A DNA stretch of 64,000 bases from CBDHEY01 sp965262305 (lineage in GTDB: Bacteria > Pseudomonadota > Gammaproteobacteria > Pseudomonadales > Cellvibrionaceae): positions 1,178,001-1,242,000 of the forward strand of contig CBDHEY010000002.1 in NCBI GenBank assembly GCA_965262305.1. Direction: 5' to 3'. The notes beneath the pieces are model-generated. The model was not told the DNA's origin. It ran no database searches and worked only from the letters and a program-made list of their open reading frames with translations. A program made the translations under genes and the position numbers. This document shows, piece after piece, positions 27,601-34,720 of this stretch. Position 1 is the first letter of the stretch, and the number at the start of each line of letters is the position of its first letter.

Positions 27601-28761
27601 ATGTATCAATCTTTTTTTACCAGTTTAAGTGGAATGTTCAGTTTTACGAGTAGTTTGGATAACGTAAGTAATAATATTGCAAATATGAATACCCCAGGTT
27701 TTAGGGGTACCGATACTTTTTTAAGAAGTGTGAACGGTGATGGAAGCGGTGGCTTGGGTGTTTCGGTTCAAGGTAATTCGGTTCGATTAGCATCAGGTGA
27801 AGTAAGGCAAACTGGTAATGCTACAGATGTTGCGATTGTTGGTACTGGTTTATTTGTTTTAAAAGATGAAGCCGGCGAGATTTATTATACGCGCGGAGGT
27901 CAATTTCAATTCGATGAAAATTTTGTTCTGGTCGATAGTGCTTCGGGACATCAAGTAATGGGGATGAGCGAAGAAAATGCGTTAGAACTGATAGATATTT
28001 CGGAATTGAGAGTACTGCCAGCAATTGCAACAAGTGAAATTTCTTTCTCTGGGAACTTATCCTCGACAGATACTGAACATGAGGTATCACCAATTACAGT
28101 ATTTGATTCGTCTGGTGGTTCTCATGATTTGACTCTGGATTTTACAAACCCAACTACATCAACCGATACCTGGACCGTTGAAGTCAGCAACATTAACGGT
28201 GAAGTATTAGGTTCTGGTGAAATTCGATTTAGTGTTACAGGTGCTCCGTTGGAGGGTTTTAATACTTTCGAGACAGAGTTGACCTTAAACGGGGAATCGC
28301 AGACAGTGACTTTTCATTTTGGAGAACCCAATACATTTTCATCAACCACGCAGTTCTCTGGTGCAACTTCGACGGTTTTCGCTAACGAAGTAAATGGAAA
28401 CGGTGTATTAGGCTTATCGGCTGTTAACATTGATGAAGAAGGAATTTTTAATTTCACCTACACAAATGGTGACGAAGAAAAAGGTCCTCAACTTGCATTA
28501 GCTCTTTTTGCTAATGAATCGGATCTAGAACTTACATCCGGCAATCTTTATCAAGATAATAGCGCAACTCGTCCGATACTTGGGCGCGCAAACTCAAATG
28601 GATTAGGTACCATCCAAGGGGGGAGTGTTGAGCTGTCAAATGTTGATCTCACTCAAGAATTTGCCGATTTGTTGATTACTCAACGTGGCTTCCAAGCGAG
28701 CTCCAGAGTGATGAATGTGTCTAATGAGTTAATTGAAGAATTGTATAACAGCACTCGTTAG
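27601..28761 (+). CDS. flgE: Hook protein FlgE
   Basis: The hook subunit, 386 residues, close to the normal size. The axial motif is NVSNNIANMNTPGFRGTDTF. The middle beta domains include FDSSGGSHDLTLDFTNP. The C-terminal helix has GSVELSNVDLTQEFADLLIT, QRGFQASSRVMNVS. A strong ribosome binding site (AGGAGATATAAAA) precedes the ATG, consistent with high expression. It is the most distal axial protein encoded in this operon, since FlgK and FlgL are absent. Confidence 0.95.
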   Translation: MYQSFFTSLSGMFSFTSSLDNVSNNIANMNTPGFRGTDTFLRSVNGDGSGGLGVSVQGNSVRLASGEVRQTGNATDVAIVGTGLFVLKDEAGEIYYTRGGQFQFDENFVLVDSASGHQVMGMSEENALELIDISELRVLPAIATSEISFSGNLSSTDTEHEVSPITVFDSSGGSHDLTLDFTNPTTSTDTWTVEVSNINGEVLGSGEIRFSVTGAPLEGFNTFETELTLNGESQTVTFHFGEPNTFSSTTQFSGATSTVFANEVNGNGVLGLSAVNIDEEGIFNFTYTNGDEEKGPQLALALFANESDLELTSGNLYQDNSATRPILGRANSNGLGTIQGGSVELSNVDLTQEFADLLITQRGFQASSRVMNVSNELIEELYNSTR

Positions 28762-28766
28762 TCGTT

Positions 28767-29528
28767 ATGAGAAAAATTATATTTTTTAATACTAATCAAA
28801 TCGAAGATATTCGATTAAAAATCCAAAGCTCAATTAGTACGTGGCAAGCGCAGTGGTGTTTTGATAACGATGAGTTAAAAGTAGCGTTTTTAGGAAAAAA
28901 CAAAGCACTAGAATCTGCAAAGATCTATGCTCTTCCTGCTTCAAAAGGGAGTTTTTTTCAACTTGATACAATGGACTTTAAGTTAAAAGATGTTGTGTTT
29001 GGTCGTGTTTTGCCATCAGTTCCTAACGATGACGTCAATGAATTTGTCCTAACGCAAGCTTATACTGAGTTACTTGGAAGTATTGGTGATAAATTTACGC
29101 GAATCAGTATTCCCGGTGATTCTTTAGTTTCAATTGATGTTACTGAAGATCAGTTAGCTAAACGAGAGAGTTTTCCTGGTGATCACTCTCTTGCTTATGA
29201 AATCGAACTCGGCTTGAATAAACTCGTTTTAAATCTTTCTAGTGAATTATTATCCAATTTGGTTAAAGTGGCTAAAAATAGTTCCATATTAGATAAGGTT
29301 AGCTTAGATAGCGTAAAAGGAACGGTGTCTGCTGAACTCGAGCTTGAGTTAGGTGAATTTCAAGTGAGAGACATCAGTAATTTAGCTGTGGGTGATATTT
29401 TGACTTCGAGTACATCATTGTATTCTGATTTCGATTTAAAAATTAGAGGTAAACAGATTGCTTCTGTGAGGTTGGGGAAATCTGGAGCCAAAAAAGCAAT
29501 TTTATTGAATGGTAATGCAAAGTCATGA
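28767..29528 (+). CDS. FliM-like SpoA-domain protein without CheY-binding N-terminus
   Basis: A 253-residue protein between flgE and fliN, where FliM (about 320-330 residues) is expected. Only the C-terminal 75 residues are readily recognised as a SpoA/FliMN domain: VSAELELELGEFQVRDISNL, then GDILTSSTS and ASVRLGKSG. The N-terminal LSQxEIDALL peptide that binds CheY-P is absent, and the CheC-like middle domain typical of FliM is not recognisable. In size and layout it is closer to SctQ-type sorting-platform proteins. It overlaps fliN by 4 bp. Confidence 0.75.
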   Translation: MRKIIFFNTNQIEDIRLKIQSSISTWQAQWCFDNDELKVAFLGKNKALESAKIYALPASKGSFFQLDTMDFKLKDVVFGRVLPSVPNDDVNEFVLTQAYTELLGSIGDKFTRISIPGDSLVSIDVTEDQLAKRESFPGDHSLAYEIELGLNKLVLNLSSELLSNLVKVAKNSSILDKVSLDSVKGTVSAELELELGEFQVRDISNLAVGDILTSSTSLYSDFDLKIRGKQIASVRLGKSGAKKAILLNGNAKS

Positions 29529-29836
29529 GACAAGAGATTAGTAGTATTGAACTTGAAGAACTCCAAGATAACCAAAATGATCAAGAATCGTCTTTGGTTT
29601 CAATGGAAATGGGATTAATTGGTCACGTATCGGTAAATGCCTCAGTTAACGTTGGCTCAGTCGATGTGAGTATTGAAAAATTATTCTCGTTGAAGCCTGG
29701 AGAAACTTTATCTCTGAATGAAAGCGTTGATTCACCTATCAAGTTAATGGTAGATGGTAAGGTGGTCGCTTTGGGTAATTTAGTTGCTGTGGAAGATAAT
29801 TTTGGAATACATATCACTGAAGTGTCAGACAAATAA
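29525..29836 (+). CDS. fliN: C-ring protein FliN
   Basis: A 103-residue protein whose C-terminal 70 residues form a SpoA domain: VSVNASVNVGSVDVSIEKLF, LKPGETLSLNESVDSPIKLM, VDGKVVALGNLVAVEDNFGI. Such domains form the base of the C ring or the pods of injectisomes. Length is within the FliN range. It follows the FliM-like gene with a 4-bp overlap. Confidence 0.9.
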   Translation: MRQEISSIELEELQDNQNDQESSLVSMEMGLIGHVSVNASVNVGSVDVSIEKLFSLKPGETLSLNESVDSPIKLMVDGKVVALGNLVAVEDNFGIHITEVSDK

Positions 29837-29839
29837 TTA

Positions 29840-30253
29840 ATGAGTGACCAGCTGCAAAGAATTGAAACTGCAACTACTAAAGTTGATAAAATTGACCCTA
29901 CTTTTAAATCCGGTGAAACTGTTCCAATAGAGTATGTTGCTAATGTATTTTTCTCAGTATTATTTTTAGCTGTTATTGGATTTTATTTTTCTAAGAAATT
30001 TCGAAATCAGATGCTGCGGTTTCTTGAGGGTAAAGCGAGTAAAGATTCTGATGTTTTTACCATAACTTCGAAAACAAGAATTTCAACTAAAACTTCGGTA
30101 TATGTTCTTGAGCGTGATTCACAAAAATTAGTTTTGGTTGAATCAACTTCAAATGTGGTGCTTAAAGAGATAAGTAGTACAAAAGACGGGACAGAACAAT
30201 TAAAAACTGAAAGCTTAGCCATCGCCGACGAAAGTCTGGATGTTAAGGAATAG
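29840..30253 (+). CDS. fliO: FliO family export-gate assembly protein
   Basis: A 137-residue protein with one membrane helix (about residues 31-50, VANVFFSVLFLAVIGFYFSK) and a cytoplasmic beta-rich tail with KTRISTKTSVYVLERDSQKL, typical of FliO. FliO helps assemble the FliP ring. Position directly before fliP supports the call. The N-terminal 28 residues are polar and probably periplasmic. Confidence 0.85.
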   Translation: MSDQLQRIETATTKVDKIDPTFKSGETVPIEYVANVFFSVLFLAVIGFYFSKKFRNQMLRFLEGKASKDSDVFTITSKTRISTKTSVYVLERDSQKLVLVESTSNVVLKEISSTKDGTEQLKTESLAIADESLDVKE

Positions 30254-30258
30254 ATTTA

Positions 30259-30948
30259 ATGGCACAACAACAAACCGATCCTGTTTGGGGGGATTTTCTC
30301 TCGACCATTGAGACGGCTCGCCTCTCGACAGAAGTTGAAACATTTTTACTCATATCGGCTTTATCTTTTATTCCATTTTTTTTAATTGCAGCGACTACAT
30401 TTACTCGAAATATTATCGTACTTGGTTTTTTGAGGCACGCATTAGGGCTTCAACAAAGTCCTCCAAATATGATTTTGGTTGCATTAGCGCTATTCCTTAC
30501 CATTTTTACAATGGAGCCTATTTTCAAAAAAAGTTATGAAAATGGTGTGCAGCCTTACTTAACTGAACAATTGCCTTTTTCGGAAGCTATATCTAAAGCA
30601 TGGGATCCATTTAGGGTTTTTATGATAGGACAAACTCATGAATCAGACATTAAGCTGGTCTATGAATTGTCTAAAACACAGTTGCCAGACAATATATCAA
30701 ATATCACACCAAGGTATTTATTTCCGGCTTTTTTACTTAGTGAACTCAAGACAGCATTTAAAATTGGTTTTATCATTTTTTTGCCTTTCTTATTAATTGA
30801 TATTGTCATGGCCGCGATTCTTATGTCTTTGGGCATGATCATGGTCCCGCCAATTACAATTTCTTTGCCCTTAAAAATTATGTTATTTGTCGTGGTCGAC
30901 GGTTGGGGTCTGATCGCGGAAACTCTAATTAAAAGCGTAAGTGGATGA
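30259..30948 (+). CDS. fliP: Flagellar export gate protein FliP
   Basis: A gate subunit of 229 residues. Landmarks are the ATTFTRNIIVLGFLRHALGL segment, QQSPPNMILVALALFLTIFT, RYLFPAFLLSELKTAFKIGF and MGMIMVPPITISLPLKI-like core. The N-terminus looks like a long polar extension rather than the short cleavable signal peptide of enteric FliP. It completes the FliPQR-FlhAB gate set of the operon. It overlaps fliA by 4 bp. Confidence 0.97.
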   Translation: MAQQQTDPVWGDFLSTIETARLSTEVETFLLISALSFIPFFLIAATTFTRNIIVLGFLRHALGLQQSPPNMILVALALFLTIFTMEPIFKKSYENGVQPYLTEQLPFSEAISKAWDPFRVFMIGQTHESDIKLVYELSKTQLPDNISNITPRYLFPAFLLSELKTAFKIGFIIFLPFLLIDIVMAAILMSLGMIMVPPITISLPLKIMLFVVVDGWGLIAETLIKSVSG

Positions 30949-31649
30949 CAGAAGAAGGCTTTGCCTTTGATATCGATCTCGATGGCAATATCACAGAAAA
31001 ACTTTGGAAAGATTGGCGAGTAGAAAATTCTATACAAAATAGAAATAGAATTTTTGAATTTTATTTTCCGTGGTGTCGCAATATTGCAGGTTCATTGTTC
31101 TTAAAGTATCGCCATAATCTATTAGAATGGAGTGAATTTGTGAACATTGCTTCCTTGGCAATGTTGGAATCTATTGAGCGTTTTGATTCAAATTTAGGAA
31201 CTCCTTTCACTGCCTATTGCTACCAAAGAGTACGTGGAAGTGTTCTAAATGCAATTGATAAGGCGTCAGCAACAAAAAAAATATCCGCTTTTGCAGATCC
31301 TATTTATTATGAATATCCATCTCCAGGTTCTGAGAGCGATTCTTTTGAAACCCTTATCGATGCAACGATAGAAATGGCTTTGGGTATGCTACTTGAAGTT
31401 GGTATTGTTCAAACTCCTGAAGACAGTGGACCGCAATCATTTTATGAAAAAGAAAAAACTAGCTCACTACTAGTCAAATTAGTTGACGAATTAAGTGAAA
31501 CCCAGCGAATGGTTGTTAAAAGTTACTATTTTCAACAACTTAGTGTTAAACAAATAGCAAAGATACTAAGTTTATCGGAAGCGCGAGTCTCACAGCTGCA
31601 CAGGGAAGGGTTAAAAAATATCCGTCATTCGTACGAAAAACTTATGTGA
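30945..31649 (+). CDS. fliA: Sigma factor of the FliA (sigma28) family
   Basis: A 234-residue sigma factor with regions 2 and 4. Region 2 runs about residues 25-95 (FYFPWCRNIAGSLFLKYRHN, then SLAMLESIERFDSNLGTPFT, AYCYQRVRGSVLNAI). Region 4 has VDELSETQRMVVKSYYFQQL and the helix-turn-helix VKQIAKILSLSEARVSQLHR. FliA normally drives late flagellar genes. No FlgM anti-sigma gene is seen, and I found no good TAAAGTTT-N11-GCCGATAA promoter in the window. It is the last gene of the operon and converges with a minus-strand gene 14 bp away. Confidence 0.9.
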   Translation: MTEEGFAFDIDLDGNITEKLWKDWRVENSIQNRNRIFEFYFPWCRNIAGSLFLKYRHNLLEWSEFVNIASLAMLESIERFDSNLGTPFTAYCYQRVRGSVLNAIDKASATKKISAFADPIYYEYPSPGSESDSFETLIDATIEMALGMLLEVGIVQTPEDSGPQSFYEKEKTSSLLVKLVDELSETQRMVVKSYYFQQLSVKQIAKILSLSEARVSQLHREGLKNIRHSYEKLM

Positions 31650-31663
31650 TTGTTCGATTCTTT

Positions 31664-32044
31664 TTAGTTGTCAGAAAGCGCTTCTGAAATAAATAATGAC
31701 ATATGCTCATTTAATTCTGGAGACTTAACGATATTATTTGCTATTGTCGATGATATTATCTTAAATTCAGGGTGGTTTAAAATTTCGTTTCCAAATTCCC
31801 AAATTATGATTTCTTGAATAGTAATTAGAGAGGCATCTTCAATATAGTCTGATTTGTCTCTGTCTAACTTTTCTAAACGCTTTATCAGTTTTTCTTTGAG
31901 TACAGTTTTATCTCGAACCGGTTCCGGGCTCCGATTTGGTTCTGGTTCATGCGATTTTCGAGATTTTTTCTTCTCTGTGCGTTTAGTCGTTGACGAAAGA
32001 GATCGAAATATTTCTGCCAATCGAATTGGGCTAATTTCTGGCAT
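31664..32044 (-). CDS. Small conserved-looking protein of unknown function
   Basis: A 126-residue protein I cannot name. The first 20 residues are helical (MPEISPIRLAEIFRSL), followed by a basic, Pro/Arg/Lys-rich linker (about 20-50), then a helical domain (about 50-126) containing LITIQEIIIWEFGNEILNHP. No signal peptide or membrane segment. It sits 6 bp upstream of the window's left-hand side relative to a TPR gene on the same strand, probably in one operon with the two TPR genes, and tail to tail with fliA. Its position suggests, but does not show, a link with the export system. Confidence 0.7.
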   Translation of the reverse strand: MPEISPIRLAEIFRSLSSTTKRTEKKKSRKSHEPEPNRSPEPVRDKTVLKEKLIKRLEKLDRDKSDYIEDASLITIQEIIIWEFGNEILNHPEFKIISSTIANNIVKSPELNEHMSLFISEALSDN

Positions 32045-32050
32045 ACACTA

Positions 32051-32611
32051 CTACTTAATAACGTTATTTTTGTATGCGCCTAGATAAACCGAGTCTTTAT
32101 CTTCTTTTTCTTCTATATCGTTTTTGTCGGGAGATTTTTGCGCGGACTTTTCGAGAGATTCTAAGATGCTACTTACCATTTGATTAAGTCCTGGATTGGT
32201 ATTATTCAACTCCATTCCTTCGTGCAATGAAGCAGCGCCTTGCTCTAAGTCTTTTTCAATGAGTTTAATTAGGCCGTCTGCAATTTTCTCCATACTGTTA
32301 TCTTTGGTATCTCTGCGAAGCTTAGACCAGATATCCAATGCTTCCTTGTCATTTCCCTCTCTAGAGTATAATAGGCCTAATTGCAAAGAGGCCATATTTA
32401 GGTTTGGATCAATAGATAATGCCTTAATCATTCCTTCCTTTGCTCGATCGAATATGCCTATTTCGGCATGCTCCGCAGCGAGTAGAAAAATAGCGGTAGC
32501 ATTTTCGGGGTCTTTTTCAAGGCACTTATGAAGGTATTCTAAAGCTTCCTTGTTGTTGCCTTGTTCTCCAGCTTTCAAGGCGAGATGTAAATATTCTTGA
32601 GCGTCTAACAT
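32051..32611 (-). CDS. TPR protein, 186 residues
   Basis: A soluble tetratricopeptide-repeat protein. Three repeats are visible between residues 1 and 110: YLHLALKAGEQGNNKEALEY, ATAIFLLAAEHAEIGIFDRA and ASLQLGLLYSREGNDKEALD. A charged C-terminal tail with many Lys and Glu follows. Size resembles that of class II type III chaperones, but no chaperone signature can be assigned by eye. It is downstream of a larger TPR gene (37 bp gap) and upstream of the small unknown gene. Confidence 0.82.
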   Translation of the reverse strand: MLDAQEYLHLALKAGEQGNNKEALEYLHKCLEKDPENATAIFLLAAEHAEIGIFDRAKEGMIKALSIDPNLNMASLQLGLLYSREGNDKEALDIWSKLRRDTKDNSMEKIADGLIKLIEKDLEQGAASLHEGMELNNTNPGLNQMVSSILESLEKSAQKSPDKNDIEEKEDKDSVYLGAYKNNVIK

Positions 32612-32648
32612 TGTGATTCTCTAATTTAGAAAAAATTTACAATAAAGA

Positions 32649-33839
32649 TTAATGAATAATTGGTTTATTGTCTTCGGAATATTTCTGGGTTAGTTCTGCA
32701 ATTCGCTTATCTATCAGTGCGCGAGGCGTTGTTCCTAAACTTTCGAACGGTGTATCTTTTGCATTTTCAAATAGCTTTTTAGCTTCTTCTGCCTGACCAC
32801 TTGTGTTGAGGAGTACCATCTCTGCATAGATTGAGCTGAATCCCTCTGGAGCAAGTTTTCGAGCCAGCTTGATGTGCTTTTCAGCATTCTTAATATCGCC
32901 TTTCATTGCGTAAATGGTGGCGAGGCCTCCGTGTGATTCACCAAAAGACCGATCTAATTCGTACGCTTTTTTGAATGCATTTTCGGCCTGATCGAGATCA
33001 TTTTTCATAAGATGCGTCCAGGCGAGCAAATGCCAAGTACCTATATGATCTGGCATAAAGTTGATTGCACTCTCAAGAGCTTCATGAGCTTTGTCGAATT
33101 CAAAGTCGTGAAAGGCTATCTCTGCAACACCACTCCAAGCCCTGCCAGACCGAGGTGATACTTCAGCAGCCTTAATGTAGTCTTTGCCGGCTTTTTCAAA
33201 TTGGCCCAACATGGAATAAGAAGAACCTCGAGCTAGCAATGCATCAAAATTATTTGGTAACTGATTCAACGTTTCATCGGCTTTGATAATAGCCTCTTCT
33301 GGACGGTTTAAATCTGTAAGCAAGAGCGAAAGTAAGCCTTTCACTTCCCAGTCTTCAGATTTAATAAGGTATTCCTCTAAATCTTGTGCAGCTATATCGA
33401 TTTGGTCTGTATTGTGTTTGCATCTAGCACTTAGCATTGCAAGTTCTTTGGCTAGCGCTGGTGTTTCCTGAATTAATGAAAGTGATTTTAAGGCCTCCTC
33501 AAACTGTCTTGATAAAAACTGTGAGTAGGCCAAGTTGTAAATTACTGCGGGTTGTTCAATTCCATTTTGAATCGCGGTATCAAAGTAATTTATTGCATCC
33601 TCTAATTGATTTGCACGCATGTTTAAAAACCCGGCGTGAGCATTGACATCGGGGGAATCTGGATGATGTTCTAACGCTGATGTGATAAGTTTTTCTGTGG
33701 TTTCCCAATCTTGAAGCTCCATAGATAAAGCTATAGCATCTAGCAAAAGGTTTAGGTTGTCTGAAGAGTATTCTAGATACTTTAAAAATCGTTTTAATGA
33801 TTCCTGCTTTTGCGTGTATTCATTATTTTGAATTTCCAC
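32649..33839 (-). CDS. TPR protein, 396 residues
   Basis: A soluble protein made of roughly ten TPR helix pairs from about residue 15 to 370, for example DVNAHAGFLNMRANQLEDAI, LLARGSSYSMLGQFEKAGKD and THLMKNDLDQAENAFKKAYE. No signal peptide or membrane segment is seen. It is the first gene of a three-gene minus-strand unit (TPR, TPR, small unknown). Proteins of this type act as scaffolds; the ligand is unknown. Confidence 0.85.
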   Translation of the reverse strand: MEIQNNEYTQKQESLKRFLKYLEYSSDNLNLLLDAIALSMELQDWETTEKLITSALEHHPDSPDVNAHAGFLNMRANQLEDAINYFDTAIQNGIEQPAVIYNLAYSQFLSRQFEEALKSLSLIQETPALAKELAMLSARCKHNTDQIDIAAQDLEEYLIKSEDWEVKGLLSLLLTDLNRPEEAIIKADETLNQLPNNFDALLARGSSYSMLGQFEKAGKDYIKAAEVSPRSGRAWSGVAEIAFHDFEFDKAHEALESAINFMPDHIGTWHLLAWTHLMKNDLDQAENAFKKAYELDRSFGESHGGLATIYAMKGDIKNAEKHIKLARKLAPEGFSSIYAEMVLLNTSGQAEEAKKLFENAKDTPFESLGTTPRALIDKRIAELTQKYSEDNKPIIH

Positions 33840-34047
33840 TTAAACTTCCTATACGATAGATTGAATACCTAACCAAGATTTTAATAACCTAAATAAAGTG
33901 TCACTGTATATTTAAAATGATCCGTTAATGGCTTGCGTGACTTAAAAACTTTAGATAACGATACTACTTAGGCCGCCGTATAATAGCAATATATTGTGTC
34001 TCACTTATGATTTTGCAACGATTTTTTTGTTCTTAAGGTAAAGAAAA

Positions 34048-34515
34048 TTGATAATTAGAGATTTTGATCGGCAGGATATTCTTTCACCCCAAGAAGTTGC
34101 TGAGACTGTTAAAAAATTGCCTAAAGCTCATCTTAAAGGCTTGCAGAGTATCTTGTTTAAGCCTGCCGCTGAATTTCAAGCATTGCAATTAGAAGTATCC
34201 CCCGGCTGCAAGGGTGCTTTTTACCCTGAGTATCGTTCAATCGTCATTTTTGATCTTATCGATCAATCCATGGCCAACCATATCATCCTTCATGAAATTG
34301 GGCATTATGTCTATCATCGATACCTTGATAGTTATATTAAAAAATACTGGGCGACTGAAATTTGGCCAAAATCTAAAAAGGTTACCGCATATGGTGAAAC
34401 AAACCCTGTTGAAGGGTTTGCGGAAACTTATGCCATCTATGCAGCTGATTCTTCAAAATTGGCGTCATTCGCAAAAAAATATAATTTTATGAGAGCTAAA
34501 GTCTTCAAAAACTAG
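34048..34515 (+). CDS. HEIGH-type zinc metallopeptidase, 155 residues
   Basis: A small soluble gluzincin-like protein. The zinc motif H82-E-I-G-H86 is followed about 36-40 residues later by glutamates in VEGFAETYAIY (E122 and E126), the expected third ligand region. The fold and spacing recall anthrax-lethal-factor-like and related toxin peptidases, though this is not proved. No signal peptide. It starts with TTG after AAGGTAAAG. It stands alone between the TPR genes and the giant YD-repeat gene. It could be a secreted effector or a housekeeping peptidase. Confidence 0.75.
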   Translation: MIIRDFDRQDILSPQEVAETVKKLPKAHLKGLQSILFKPAAEFQALQLEVSPGCKGAFYPEYRSIVIFDLIDQSMANHIILHEIGHYVYHRYLDSYIKKYWATEIWPKSKKVTAYGETNPVEGFAETYAIYAADSSKLASFAKKYNFMRAKVFKN

Positions 34516-34665
34516 TTTTTTTGTGCTTGTAAAATAGCCGTAGTACACGCGTTTTAAACAGATTGTAAGAGTTGTATACGAGTTTCAATTTTTTTGATTT
34601 TTTGACTTAATTTTTTTCTAGATAGCCGGACTTATACATAGATATTAATTAAATGAATTAAACAG

Positions 34666-34693
34666 CTGGAAAGCCTTTGGGTATGCTTTTCAG
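34666..34693 (+). promoter_or_regulatory. Leader hairpin upstream of the YD-repeat gene
   Basis: CTGGAAAGC (34666-34674) and GCTTTTCAG (34685-34693) form a 9-bp stem with one G-U pair and a 10-nt loop. It ends 27 bp before the ATG. No T-run follows, so it is not a simple terminator. A role in controlling translation or RNA stability is possible but untested. Confidence 0.3.
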
Positions 34694-34720
34694 AATAATA
34701 AAGACTTAGGAGCGAACATC

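Noticed and set aside
34495..34525. AAAAACTAGTTTTT palindrome at the end of the peptidase gene as a terminator
   Set aside because: The stem is only five A-T pairs with a CTAG loop and would be very weak; reporting it as a terminator is not justified.
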